64,000 bases of DNA from Bigelowiella natans CCMP2755 (GCA_000320545.1 ADNK01000550.1:1-64000); one strand, 5' to 3'; positions 9,381 through 18,809 are shown, counted from the stretch's first letter. Numbers and translations: made by a program. The notes: generated by a model not told the origin, from the letters alone.

Positions 9381-10556
9381 GCAGCTTTCCTCTACTTGCC
9401 GTAAGAAATTGTCCGGTACACCCCCTCCTGTGTCTTCTGGCTTTAATTGTCATCGCAGCTTCCTCTACTTGCCGTGAGAAATCATCCCGTGTACCCTCCT
9501 GCGTCTTCTGGCTTTGATCATCATCGCAGCTTCCTCTACTTGCCGTAAGAAATTATCCGGTGTGCCCCTCCTGCGTCTTCTGGCTTTAATTGTTATCGCA
9601 GCTTCCTCTACTTGCCGTAAGAAATTATCCGGTGTGCCCCTCCTGCGTCTTCTGGCTTTAATTGTTATCGCAGCTTCCTCTACTTGCCGTAAGAAATCAT
9701 CCGGTGTGCCCGGGGCTGCGTCTTCTGGCTTTAATTGTGATCGCAGCTTCCTCTACTTGCCGTAAGAAATTATCCGGTGTACCCCTCCTGCGTCTTCTGG
9801 CTTTAATTGTTATCGCAGCTTCCTCTACTTGCCGTAAGAAATTATCCGGTGTACCCCTCCTGCGTCTTCTGGCTTTAATTGTTATCGCAGCTTCCTGTAC
9901 TTGCCGTAAGAAATTATCCGGTGCACCCCTCCTGCGTCTTCTGGCTTTAATTGTCATCGCAGCTTCCTCTACTTGCCGTAAGAAATTATCCGGTGTACCC
10001 CTCCTGCGTCTTCTGGCTTTAATTGTTATCGCAGCTTCCTCTACTTGCCGTAAGAAATTATCCGGTGTACCCCTCCTGCGTCTTCTGGCTTTAATTGTTA
10101 TCGCAGCTTCCTCTACTTGCCGTAAGAAATTATCCGGTGTACCCCTCCTGCGTCTTCTGGCTTTAATTGTTATCGCAGCTTCCTGTACTTGCCGTAAGAA
10201 ATTATCCGGTGCACCCCTCCTGCGTCTTCTGGCTTTAATTGTTATCACAGCTTCCTCTACTTGCCGTAAGAAATTATCCGGTGTACCCCTCCTGCGTCTT
10301 CTGGCTTTAATTGTTATCGCAGCTTCCTCTACTTGCCGTAAGAAATTATCCGGTGTACCCCTCCTGCGTCTTCTGGCTTTAATTGTCATCGCAGCTTCCT
10401 CTACTTGCCGTAAGAAATTATCCGGTGTACCCCTCCTGCGTCTTCTGGCTTTAATTGTTATCGCAGCTTCCTGTACTTGCCGTAAGAAATTATCCGGTGT
10501 ACCCCTCCTGCGTCTTCTGGCTTTAATTGTTATCGCAGCTTCCTCTACTTGCCGTA
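9381..10556 (+). repeat. 72-bp tandem array with intron-like units
   Basis: About sixteen units of 72 bp. Each contains a 57-nt segment that begins GTAAGAAATTATCC, has a pyrimidine-rich middle (CCCCTCCTGCGTCTTCTGGC), a CTTTAATTG stretch and ends TTATCGCAG, followed by 15 nt CTTCCTCTACTTGCC. The first donor-like GTAAG is at 9401 and the last acceptor-like CAG ends at 10538. Because 72 is divisible by three, long open frames run through on both strands (up to 308 codons forward and 230 reverse); I do not regard these as independent genes. Unit 2 has GTGAG and is shorter by one base; unit 13 has ATCACAG. Confidence 0.85.
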
Positions 10557-10684
10557 AAAGTCCCTCGAGAAGATCATGCAGATGTTGAAAGCCAATGCAA
10601 CGCCCTCTTCTTCTTCGAATGCTTGAATGTTAACAACAACAAAATTTCATGTGTAACATCGCTTGTGATCTTCTTTTGATGCAT
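10557..10684 (+). other. Open tail downstream of the 72-bp array
   Basis: After the last repeat the forward frame that continues GCC GTA AAA GTC CCT stays open for about 40 codons (VPREDHADVESQCN ... NVNNNK) to a TGA near 10680. It looks more protein-like than the repeat translation and may be a terminal exon of a gene that begins before the array. Confidence 0.3.
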
Positions 10685-11038
10685 TTAAGGCTTGAATGCT
10701 GTGCAATTATTCGCGATTAGCTCGTTCACTTTTTTTTGGTCATAGCCTAACACTGCTTTGATTGAGTCTGCGCTCTGGCGCGTGTTCTTAAGTATTGCTT
10801 TGAATGCCGTGTTAAATTTTTCTTCAGTGACGCCTGTCACTCTATTGCGCAATTGTTGCATACATTCGCTTTCCATGACCGTCTCAATTGGCTCGTCCGA
10901 AAAGAGTCCAACGCGCACAATGCAGGGAAGGTCTCCTTTTCTAATGACTATGTTCACTTTTTTCAATTCGTCGTGTATCAACATGCACATGGGTTTTATG
11001 ATCGTTGAGGAGTCAACAAGACTTGTCAAAAAGCTCAT
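10685..11038 (-). CDS. Hypothetical protein, 117 aa
   Basis: I do not recognise it. It is a soluble-looking, mostly helical protein with a central VGLFSDEPIETVMESECMQQ segment, no signal peptide and no membrane segment. It starts at the ATG at 11036-11038 and is divergent from the MC1-like gene, with 242 bp between the starts. That spacer holds a TATA-like run (GGATATATTTTTTT, about 11191-11204) that could serve the rightward gene. Confidence 0.6.
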   Translation of the reverse strand: MSFLTSLVDSSTIIKPMCMLIHDELKKVNIVIRKGDLPCIVRVGLFSDEPIETVMESECMQQLRNRVTGVTEEKFNTAFKAILKNTRQSADSIKAVLGYDQKKVNELIANNCTAFKP

Positions 11039-11280
11039 GATGCAGTCTCACTTGTTGGTTTTCAACGCTTCGCGCGATTGTCGTGAGTTGTTTGTGTTGC
11101 TTCTTCCACGTGCTGTCCATCACAGACCGTGATGTCTTTTTTCGGTGGTTGTGTGTGAGACCTCCCTCATGACATGCACATTTGAGCATTAGGATATATT
11201 TTTTTTTTGTGTGGGTCCCAGACACAATGCTCTGGGTTTTTAGAAATTGAGCTGAAGTGTGCACACATCAGTGACTAACC

Positions 11281-11649
11281 ATGTTCAACAGAACCGCGAA
11301 ACCAGACGGAAAAGTGTCCGAGAGAAAGAAAGAAAAAAAAACTTACAGAGTCACTCACTACAATGGCAAGCCGCTCGAAAAAACCAAGGAATACAAGGGC
11401 GGTCGCGATTTACCTGAATACAAAAATGACACTCCAGGAAACGCCGCTAAAAAATGCGGCCGAATCCTCAAAGAAATGAAAAAGAAAACAGGCACGTTCA
11501 CACTTCAGATGATATCTTCAGGGTACAGAGTGCCACAATACAAAGAATACAAGTACAAAGTCGAACGCATCAAAAAGAAAGTACCAGATGAATTTGGAGA
11601 CTTTGAAATCAAGGCCACACCAATCAAACCAAGGAAGCAAAAGAAGTGA
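11281..11649 (+). CDS. Small basic MC1/DVNP-like DNA-packaging protein (candidate)
   Basis: A 122-residue, strongly Lys-rich protein. After a basic leader it has YKGGRDLPEY, then TPGNAAKKCGRILKEMKKK, a T-P-x-x-A-A-x-K helix followed by beta-like strands (FTLQMISSGY, YKEYKYKVERI) and a basic C-terminus (IKPRKQKK). This order, a G/T-P-x-x-AA-x-K helix then a strand pair, is that of MC1-type archaeal chromosomal proteins and related basic nucleoproteins of large algal viruses. The likely role is condensing viral DNA in the particle. The next gene starts 24 bp downstream, so the two may share a transcript. The family call rests on pattern and composition only. Confidence 0.5.
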   Translation: MFNRTAKPDGKVSERKKEKKTYRVTHYNGKPLEKTKEYKGGRDLPEYKNDTPGNAAKKCGRILKEMKKKTGTFTLQMISSGYRVPQYKEYKYKVERIKKKVPDEFGDFEIKATPIKPRKQKK

Positions 11650-11672
11650 AATGCAGCCGACTTTTTTTTGCG

Positions 11673-14117
11673 ATGAAAACAACAACTGCAAGAGGCGAGA
11701 CGGTGTGCAAACAAGCAACCATGAGAATTTCACGCAGAAGACAAAAACGAGTCACGAAACCAGGCGTGCAAGACCATGGCAGCGACGAGAAAGACAACGA
11801 AGATGAGGAAAAAGACTTAGATCCTGGTGAACTCCTGACCGAAATCACCGGCGCTCCACTGCGTTACGACTTTGACATGTCTCCAGAGGACAATGAATGG
11901 GTACGACTGCATGACGTGCTGTTCGTCCGACTGCATTTGCTCGACATGATCACGCACATCGTCCAAGGCGAGATGTACAAGTCCGAACTTGGTGCGACAT
12001 CGACAAGTCGGTCGGGTGAGGACGTTTTTGTCATGTGCTGCCTTCAGAACAATCGTTTCATCGAAATCGCCGAGGCGATTCTGCACGCTTCCATCCGCGA
12101 CGCGAGAGGCGGGGTTGACAGAAAAGTCGCCGCGTGGCAGAAACCCCTGGAACGAAAGCATTCCAGACCCGACAACCTCTGGAAAGTGGCGAGCATGCGC
12201 TCAGCAAACCCCGAGCGCAAGACACGAGTGAGACGCATGATCGAGGGTTTTCTCGAAGACGAAAAAGATGATTCCAACTTGAGCGCAACCTCAAAACGGC
12301 TGCTGCTGTCAAGAACCGCGGATGCCGACTCGGACGCTCAGAAACGCATCAACCGCTTTCTTCTGGGCCAGGCCGTGATTGTGCCCAATTGCGACGTTGA
12401 CATGTGCTGGAAGCTGGTTGTCGGGGCCAACAAAACGCGCGATGGCATGCGAGATGGCAACGAAGATGTCAAAGAGGGATGGCAGCAGGCACGCAAATTT
12501 CAGAATTGGGTGGTCAACAAACAACCCGAAACCAAGAACAACGGTTACAGTTTCAGGGCAGCGTTCTTGCTTCTGATCAACGAGATGCAGGACTGGGGGG
12601 TTGCTCCAGGGCAAACGGCGCAGCGCAGCTCGGCAATCCGCTGGAACACGAACCTCGTCGAAGACATGGATGCGATGCGCACTCGAATCATCGGCATGTA
12701 CGGTTCCTTCACACGTCGCTCTTTCCTCATGTTCCTGCACCAGGAGTCCAGTGACATCAAACACACCAGGCATGGCTTTCTGTACTGCCAGCTGCCATCC
12801 ACGCAGCAGATTCGGCAGATCTTCGAGGCGCATGTGCTCAAACGCCTTCCTTCCGGCAGTCGGAACGCCTTCTGGCTCAATCTCTTGCAGCACACACACC
12901 GCGCGAACGCTTCTGAGGCCGACATTCGAACGCCTGACCCTCGCTTCTTTGTGAGTCGGACTGCCCACCGGGATTTCTTTCTGCAGACACGCATTCCGGT
13001 CGAAGTGGACGACGAGTCGGATCTCTTGCTTCTCAACGCGATGAACGAGTTGTACGAGGTGGTCGGGCGTTTGCAGCGTCCGGTGTCGCGAAACGCACAC
13101 AACTACAACACACTGGCGCAGTTTGTCGCGTGTGTTTGGACCTCTGTGATGTCGAATGTGGGTGCCGTCGATCACATGTCCCTGCTCGCGAAATCGTTTG
13201 CGTTGCAGCACATCAAACGCGTCATGGTCGCCCCGGTTGCCGCCGGGGATGTAGACTCCGGTGAGGATTCCGGGGAGGAGAAGGCCGACGACGCGGTGAC
13301 CCTTTCAAGCATGGAGGTGACTCAACGCCGGAATTACAAATTCTTTTCACAACCAAGTGCTGCCACACAACAACTCAGGTCCTTGGACGAACGGCACACT
13401 GACCAGATGCGTCTTCGTTTGCTCAACAGGATTCGAAGCAGCACCCTGCAACTTCGAGTGCAGGATTTTCCTCTCTATCTGCTTCCCTCTTTGGACACCA
13501 TGGAACGCGAGCAGCTGCTAGTCGAGTCCCGAAAATTGAACTTTGAAAGATGCACCCGCTCCCCAGATTGCCGCTGCATGAGGCCCATCCTGGACCACGA
13601 AGCTGCAGCAGCCGATTCCGAGGAGGAGAGGGTCGTCGACATCGTTTTGCTTCTGCCAAAACACGCATGCAAGAAACAAAACAACGGGGACTACGTGGCG
13701 ATTGACCTGCACCGCAATGAAACACCAAGACAGCCGCTTCTTTCGCAAATGGTTGATGTTGCGAATGCGCCAAGAACCAGAGGCGTCAGCGTCAAGGAGG
13801 CTCTGCCCAGACGATTTCAGGACCCTGCCGCGTGCGTTTTCGATTTGCTGTTTACTGACGTCGACGGCAAGGTCAGGGTGCGCGATCGGATGAAAAACAA
13901 CGATCGAGCAAGAATGCGCGTGCATTCCGCGCTGAACTTCACAGTGTTTCCTAGAAGTACTCGCCAGCCCAGTGACTCGGTGCACATCATTGCATTGGAA
14001 TCCTTGGAATCTCGGCTGCTCTCAGGTCAGCGCGGCGCTGCTGTGTTGCACAACATGATGGACGGGCTTGCACATGTCATTCCAGACAAACTTGACACTG
14101 TCTTGTTTTTGCGTTGA
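11673..14117 (+). CDS. Large conserved-looking protein of unknown function, 814 aa
   Basis: I recognise no domain. After a basic N-terminus (ISRRRQKR) and an acidic patch comes a long helical body with few Cys, then a second acidic stretch (about residues 525-540, SGEDSGEEKADD) and a CxC cluster (CTRSPDCRCMRP). No membrane segment. GC content is clearly above that of neighbouring AT-rich genes, as in the other long genes at 23-27 and 30-32 kb. Length and composition suit a virion structural or core protein. The start is the first ATG after the preceding stop; an ATG at 11721 is an alternative. Confidence 0.75.
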   Translation: MKTTTARGETVCKQATMRISRRRQKRVTKPGVQDHGSDEKDNEDEEKDLDPGELLTEITGAPLRYDFDMSPEDNEWVRLHDVLFVRLHLLDMITHIVQGEMYKSELGATSTSRSGEDVFVMCCLQNNRFIEIAEAILHASIRDARGGVDRKVAAWQKPLERKHSRPDNLWKVASMRSANPERKTRVRRMIEGFLEDEKDDSNLSATSKRLLLSRTADADSDAQKRINRFLLGQAVIVPNCDVDMCWKLVVGANKTRDGMRDGNEDVKEGWQQARKFQNWVVNKQPETKNNGYSFRAAFLLLINEMQDWGVAPGQTAQRSSAIRWNTNLVEDMDAMRTRIIGMYGSFTRRSFLMFLHQESSDIKHTRHGFLYCQLPSTQQIRQIFEAHVLKRLPSGSRNAFWLNLLQHTHRANASEADIRTPDPRFFVSRTAHRDFFLQTRIPVEVDDESDLLLLNAMNELYEVVGRLQRPVSRNAHNYNTLAQFVACVWTSVMSNVGAVDHMSLLAKSFALQHIKRVMVAPVAAGDVDSGEDSGEEKADDAVTLSSMEVTQRRNYKFFSQPSAATQQLRSLDERHTDQMRLRLLNRIRSSTLQLRVQDFPLYLLPSLDTMEREQLLVESRKLNFERCTRSPDCRCMRPILDHEAAAADSEEERVVDIVLLLPKHACKKQNNGDYVAIDLHRNETPRQPLLSQMVDVANAPRTRGVSVKEALPRRFQDPAACVFDLLFTDVDGKVRVRDRMKNNDRARMRVHSALNFTVFPRSTRQPSDSVHIIALESLESRLLSGQRGAAVLHNMMDGLAHVIPDKLDTVLFLR

Positions 14118-14223
14118 TGTGCGGCCTGATGAAAAATAGTGAGTTTTTGTTTGATATTTTTCTGTTTTGTCCTTTGTGCATTTCATTGTGCATTGTTTTG
14201 TTTCGTGACCCTTTGCAAAACCA

Positions 14224-15888
14224 ATGAGTGTGCTGACTCAAGAATTTCGAGACATCTTGCCATTTGTGTTGGCTTGGGGCCAGCAATGTCACCTGCAATG
14301 CTGCCCGAACTCTGTTGCGGCGAACAAGACTCTGCTCAATGTCGCGAAAGTTGTCAACAAACCGACATCTAAGCCGAAAAAGGTGAAGGTTTCCCCGCTT
14401 TCCGTCCCAAGCACGTGGACTCCGGGAGAGGGTGTGAATGTGACCTATGCCAGTGATCTCAGTGACCCATCAAAAACGAAGACCGTCACCATTGTTGTGA
14501 ACAAAAACACAGTGAAAAGTGCGTCGTATGACTTTGAAGTCTCATTTGAGGATGACGACGCCAAAGTGAGTGGTGGAAAGGACCTGTTGTCGTTAGACAA
14601 AACCATCCAAGATCTGAAAAAACAAATTGAAGGGTTGAAAGATGAATTGGATTCGTCAAATTCTTCTTCTTCTCCTTCCATTCCTGGTGCTGGGGGCGTT
14701 CCTCCTCCTCCAGGCGCAGGCGGCTTTCCTCCCATTCCTGGTGCTGGGGGCATTCCCCTTCCTCCTCTTCCAAGCGCGGGCAGCTTTCCTCCCATTCCTG
14801 GTGCTGGGGGCGTTCCTCCTCCTCCAGGCGCAGGCGGCTTTCCTCCCATTCCTGGTGCTGGGGGCGTTCCCCCTCCTCCAGGCATGGGCGGCATTCCCCC
14901 TCCTCCAGGCATGGCTTCTCCTTCAGGCTTGGCTCCTCCTCCAGTTGTCCCTTCTGGGCCCACCGCAGCTGAATTGAAAAAAATGGAAGAGGAAAAGAAA
15001 AAATTGATCGAAAGGCAAAAAGCAGAAATCGATCAAAAATTCAAGAAATTTTTCGATGGAGTGGGTGGTAAAATTAGTGTGAAACAATTGATTGCATTCC
15101 ATGAAGTGTTGCAGAAAGATGTCAAAGAATCGTGCAAAAAACAAAAAATGAAAAATGTAACATTGCCAAATAAGCGCTTCACCATGTACTCAGCCATCAA
15201 AGACCCGGAAAAATACAACATTGTGTCCGGGGAAAATTTTGTCAAAGCATTCAAAAAGTCAATGTGGATTCAGGCGTTTGAGCAGATTTTGACGAGGAAT
15301 GAAACGACCGCACACAATTGCAATGACAGCGCTGTCACAACTGCCACCAAGCCTTATTTCAAATGTCGACTCGAAAAAATGATTTTAGCAGCGAAGAAAA
15401 AGAAAAAGTCGAAAAAAACTGCAGACACATCCGATTCCAAAGACAAGGATGACCAGAAAACCATCAAAATAGAAGATTTTATGAATGAAGACAAAAAAGA
15501 CCATCTGCCTTCTAAAATAGGGGTAGCATCCGCAGAAAAATTTGTCACCAAAAACTTAGACTACAACGACAACGTAGTGATGAGCAAGGTGTTGGAAAAA
15601 CTTGAAAATGTCTACGTCAACGACAAAGAAAACTTAACACAGATGACATTTGTTTTCAACAACAACGAAGTGATTCAATGGAACAATTTGAAAAAGGCTC
15701 TTCTTGATTCTCAAAGAGGGAAGTTTAAGACCGTCACAGAGGCATTTGAAGCTCTGGCTGAGGACCATGACGGCAACAAGAAAATCAAAAAAATCATGAA
15801 CTACATGTTGATGGTCGAATGGCAAGAACATCAAACAAAAATAAACAGAATGTTCTCAAAAGTCAATAGGGAAATTGCACAACGCTAA
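14224..15888 (+). CDS. Proline-rich FH1-like protein, possible actin effector
   Basis: The 554-residue protein has four parts: an N-terminal beta-rich region (about 45-115, [17 protein letters not shown]), a short coiled coil (about 120-145), a proline-rich region (about 151-246) of repeated IPGAGG / VPPPPGAGG / FPP units, and a long helical basic C-terminal half starting [16 protein letters not shown]. The proline region is of the kind that formin FH1 domains and WASP proteins use to bind profilin or SH3/WW domains. I see no clear FH2 or WH2 domain. Actin remodelling is therefore an inference. It lies between two long virus-type genes transcribed the same way. Confidence 0.7.
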   Translation: MSVLTQEFRDILPFVLAWGQQCHLQCCPNSVAANKTLLNVAKVVNKPTSKPKKVKVSPLSVPSTWTPGEGVNVTYASDLSDPSKTKTVTIVVNKNTVKSASYDFEVSFEDDDAKVSGGKDLLSLDKTIQDLKKQIEGLKDELDSSNSSSSPSIPGAGGVPPPPGAGGFPPIPGAGGIPLPPLPSAGSFPPIPGAGGVPPPPGAGGFPPIPGAGGVPPPPGMGGIPPPPGMASPSGLAPPPVVPSGPTAAELKKMEEEKKKLIERQKAEIDQKFKKFFDGVGGKISVKQLIAFHEVLQKDVKESCKKQKMKNVTLPNKRFTMYSAIKDPEKYNIVSGENFVKAFKKSMWIQAFEQILTRNETTAHNCNDSAVTTATKPYFKCRLEKMILAAKKKKKSKKTADTSDSKDKDDQKTIKIEDFMNEDKKDHLPSKIGVASAEKFVTKNLDYNDNVVMSKVLEKLENVYVNDKENLTQMTFVFNNNEVIQWNNLKKALLDSQRGKFKTVTEAFEALAEDHDGNKKIKKIMNYMLMVEWQEHQTKINRMFSKVNREIAQR

Positions 15889-15937
15889 TTTGCCTTTTTA
15901 TTTTTTTGAGTCACGTAGATTGCACGATCGTTTGATT

Positions 15938-15958
15938 GCTCGTGTTTTGAACACGAGC
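15938..15958 (+). promoter_or_regulatory. Perfect 9-bp hairpin just before a start codon
   Basis: GCTCGTGTT, loop TTG, AACACGAGC. It lies 49 bases after the stop of the FH1-like gene and 5 bases before the next ATG. It may mark the mRNA 3' end of the upstream gene, as palindromes do in some giant viruses, or act on translation of the downstream gene. Confidence 0.5.
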
Positions 15959-15963
15959 TCTTC

Positions 15964-16965
15964 ATGGACCTGTCCTCATTCCTCTCTGATGTGGATGTAC
16001 TGGAGAAATCTGTGCTGAAACATTTCACTAACTTCAACAAAATTTACGATTTGATCAAACAGAATGAAAGCATGTTCCTGGACATCTATGAGATTCTGAT
16101 CGTGCATTTCTTGTTGTTGCGGGCGTGGAATTGTTTCAAGGTCAACAACCAAGATTCGAAGAACCAAATGACACAACTCATGGGGCCTCTGCCTTTAGAT
16201 CTTGTAAATCTGCGGCAGGAATTCGCAGGTACGAAATCCACGAAATGGTCGCTCAAAACATCTTTGCTCATGAACAATGAAGCCTCCAAAAAGGCCATTT
16301 CTCTCTGCAAAACCTTGACAAAATTTAACAAAACTTTCAATTTGTTGAACGAGGAGACAAAAGAGAACCAAATACAGCTTCAAATGAAACTGCAAAATTA
16401 CAACAAGAACAAAAAGTCCGTGCAAGATGACAACGAAAAAAACAACAACAAGCTCAAGAAACTTCAAACCATGATCGATGATGAAAAAAAGAAATCAATG
16501 AAGTACAAAGTCATGAAAGCGGTTGAAAATAACTTGACGGAATTGCAAACCACGTACAAAAAGGCTTTGAAAGGCAAGGAAAAGATCGAAGATCTTCTGG
16601 CTGGCAAAAGCGAAACAGCATTGCCACAGTCCCTCAAACACCTCTACGAACTTTCTAAAATGTTCACATACTCTCCTGCGCTGCAATCAAAAAAAAAAGT
16701 AGCAGTTGTGACGTTCAGAGACACTTTGCAAACCATTGTCAAAAAAATTGACAAAAACGTTAATTTACCCCCATACACATATAAAAATCTTGTAGACGAC
16801 TTTGAAACATTGCAGAAAAACGATGCCCCTAAAAACTACACCAAAGCCATCGAGCTCCAATTAGATCTGCTGATTAACATTGGAAAGCTTGTGTACACGT
16901 TTCAAACATCTTGCGGCGGGGAAGAAATTGAGGAACTGATCAAAAAATTAGATTCTGCAACATGA
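15964..16965 (+). CDS. Helical/coiled-coil protein, 333 aa
   Basis: Function unknown. It is predicted from sequence to be nearly all helix: a hydrophobic helical N-terminus (IYEILIVHFLLLRAWNCF, about 41-58), then a Lys/Asn/Gln-rich coiled coil (about 120-215) and a C-terminal helical region ending near a CGGEE segment. It follows the FH1-like gene in the same orientation with 75 bp between, so the two could act together, but nothing direct shows this. Confidence 0.65.
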   Translation: MDLSSFLSDVDVLEKSVLKHFTNFNKIYDLIKQNESMFLDIYEILIVHFLLLRAWNCFKVNNQDSKNQMTQLMGPLPLDLVNLRQEFAGTKSTKWSLKTSLLMNNEASKKAISLCKTLTKFNKTFNLLNEETKENQIQLQMKLQNYNKNKKSVQDDNEKNNNKLKKLQTMIDDEKKKSMKYKVMKAVENNLTELQTTYKKALKGKEKIEDLLAGKSETALPQSLKHLYELSKMFTYSPALQSKKKVAVVTFRDTLQTIVKKIDKNVNLPPYTYKNLVDDFETLQKNDAPKNYTKAIELQLDLLINIGKLVYTFQTSCGGEEIEELIKKLDSAT

Positions 16966-17108
16966 TCGAAGAGTGCATTTCTTTTGACAAAATAACAATT
17001 TGTGCATCTCTGAAAGCTGACAAATGCAGGGCGTCTAGCCTGGCACGTACGCAAACCTACTGAGACACACAGCATTAGATTGTAAATTGAAAACTTAACA
17101 TTGCAGAG

Positions 17109-17522
17109 ATGAGCGTGATCAACGGTATTGTCGGAAACCTAATCGAGAGGTTTGCATTCCCCAGTCTTACGGTGCTGAGACTCGGTGTCTTCCAACTGGT
17201 AGACTCCGTGATTGAAGCGATTGCTTACATATTTGTAGCAGGGAAATTCGGAAGCAAGATTGACCAAAATTTCAAGATGTACAGTGGGTTCTCCTGGATT
17301 TCCAATGACAGCGTACGGGAGATCCTCAACTTGGCGTCGCAGATCGCCCTGCTGTTCCTGCTGCTCATAGTGGCGCAGAACGTGATCGAACGCATCCCAA
17401 GCCCGTTCAGTGGCCAGATCGGAACCTCCATTGGATCGGTCCTGTTCGTGCATGCCATCGTCGCCAACAGCCCCAATCTCATGGAGCGCATCAAAGATCT
17501 CATGACCAAGATGTCTCCGTAG
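17109..17522 (+). CDS. Small membrane protein with about three transmembrane helices
   Basis: This 137-residue protein has hydrophobic segments at about 20-43 (LRLGVFQLVDSVIEAIAYIF), 76-94 (ASQIALLFLLLIVAQNVI) and 104-121 (IGTSIGSVLFVHAIVA), separated by short polar loops. It ends with a helix MERIKDLMTKM. No family recognised. Small multi-span proteins like this are often in the internal membrane of large DNA virus particles. It ends 9 bp from the convergent gene at 17532. Confidence 0.65.
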   Translation: MSVINGIVGNLIERFAFPSLTVLRLGVFQLVDSVIEAIAYIFVAGKFGSKIDQNFKMYSGFSWISNDSVREILNLASQIALLFLLLIVAQNVIERIPSPFSGQIGTSIGSVLFVHAIVANSPNLMERIKDLMTKMSP

Positions 17523-17531
17523 TCCAAGTCG

Positions 17532-18809
17532 TCAATTCAACAACGGAACATCTGCAGACGAAATCATCCGAGGACGATTCAAAATACCTTCCATCGGAGT
17601 GTATGGAATGGTCAAGTTCCTGTCGAGCTTTTTGAGGTAATGATACGCCTTGCGCTTGTCTATGCCTCTGAACTCATTTCTCTTGTAGTCCTTAAAATCT
17701 GCGATTTCTCTGATTCCATACAAGTCAAGGTAGTCGCGACCATTGTTCTTATTTGTTTTCACTCCGATTTGGTCTCTGCTGTCCAAGTACATCATGACCC
17801 CACGCGGCATTGCGGGTTCCTTCACGCCATCGAACTTTTGCATTCCCCACACACAGCGCCGTGTTTTATCACCTGATTCAATTCCTTGGAAATCTTTGTA
17901 TTCGTAGCCAAGCTCCTCTTGACATTGATGAAAAGGATCGCCTACTTTTCTGCAATCTTTCAAGTACGCATCGTGGGATCGTGATCCTGGTTTCCCTGCT
18001 TTTCGTAGTTTCTTCATGCATCTCAGTATTTCGCGTCCGTTTCTGTCATTGTCGAGGTCGCCTGCCAACCTAAAAAATTTCGTAGAAATGCAGTTACAGT
18101 ATCCCTTCATTTTTCTGTTTGTGTTTTGCAGATGTCGCCATGTACCTATGTTGCTTCCTTCGTAGAAAGTCTTGTTCACATCCGGCTCGAACACAGTGCG
18201 GTCGTATCTGCCGTAATAGTCGTAAGGTTCGTCTGTATTGGTTGGGAAACCTGTCAGATTGCGGTCAAATGCATCATCAGATGCATCATCGAACACAATT
18301 TCATCATCAGGCCTTACAATTAAAGAATTGGGTGGTGGGGGCGTACTGGGTGTGTCTTTGACATCATCATCATCATCACTAAGAGTGAGATCAATGACAT
18401 TGGCTGACGACGACGACGACAACGACGGTTTCGATCGTTTTGACTGTACAGGCGACGACGACAACGACGGTCTCGATCGCTTTGACGAGGAGGACGATGA
18501 CTCGTCTATTTTGAAACGAACATCTTCGCTTCCTGGAAACGGCACGAAGCATATAGGGGTTTTGGCATCGTCGAGATACACATCCGCATTCGGCGCATTC
18601 AAGGAGTTCTCAGATAGCTTGAGACCGTGCAAACTGTTTTTGTTTTTGTGCGAGCAATGTTCAAAAAACATCATGCTGTTGTTAATTGTGTTTTTGTACC
18701 GACTGTCACGCTTCGCCCTTGCGAGGGCTCTTTTCGAGAATCTGTTGCCTTTTGCCATTTCGCGCACGGCATGGTCAAAACGGAGCAAACTGTGTTTATT
18801 GTCCTGCAT
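17532..18809 (-). CDS. Protein with a SUMO-interacting motif and a conserved-looking C-terminal domain
   Basis: The 425-residue form starts at the ATG at 18807-18809; the frame extends to an ATG at 18974 but that leader reads like non-coding sequence. The middle is Ser-rich and acidic with two basic RSRPS/RSKPS patches, followed by VIDLTLSDDDDD (top-strand 18363-18398), a textbook SUMO-interacting motif: a hydrophobic V-I-D-L-T core followed by Ser-Asp acids. A poly-Pro stretch follows. The last 240 residues are a globular, aromatic and charged domain (GYCNCISTKFFRLAGDLDND, GREILRCMKKLRKAGK) that I do not recognise. Likely nuclear and able to bind SUMOylated host proteins or PML-like bodies (inference). 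Confidence 0.7.
   Translation of the reverse strand: MQDNKHSLLRFDHAVREMAKGNRFSKRALARAKRDSRYKNTINNSMMFFEHCSHKNKNSLHGLKLSENSLNAPNADVYLDDAKTPICFVPFPGSEDVRFKIDESSSSSSKRSRPSLSSSPVQSKRSKPSLSSSSSANVIDLTLSDDDDDVKDTPSTPPPPNSLIVRPDDEIVFDDASDDAFDRNLTGFPTNTDEPYDYYGRYDRTVFEPDVNKTFYEGSNIGTWRHLQNTNRKMKGYCNCISTKFFRLAGDLDNDRNGREILRCMKKLRKAGKPGSRSHDAYLKDCRKVGDPFHQCQEELGYEYKDFQGIESGDKTRRCVWGMQKFDGVKEPAMPRGVMMYLDSRDQIGVKTNKNNGRDYLDLYGIREIADFKDYKRNEFRGIDKRKAYHYLKKLDRNLTIPYTPMEGILNRPRMISSADVPLLN

Noticed and set aside
9697-10389. Reverse-strand 230-codon open frame (KARRRRRGTPDNFLRQVEEA repeats)
   Set aside because: It is produced by the 72-bp satellite, whose length is divisible by three and which is stop-free in several frames; no unique coding flank on this strand.
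9662-10588. Forward 308-codon open frame through the same array
   Set aside because: Same reason; the residues repeat every 24 and no ATG leader is present. The intron-like reading explains the ends better.
12309-13211. Reverse 300-codon frame inside the 814-residue gene
   Set aside because: GC-rich antisense shadow; its starts and composition are not gene-like.
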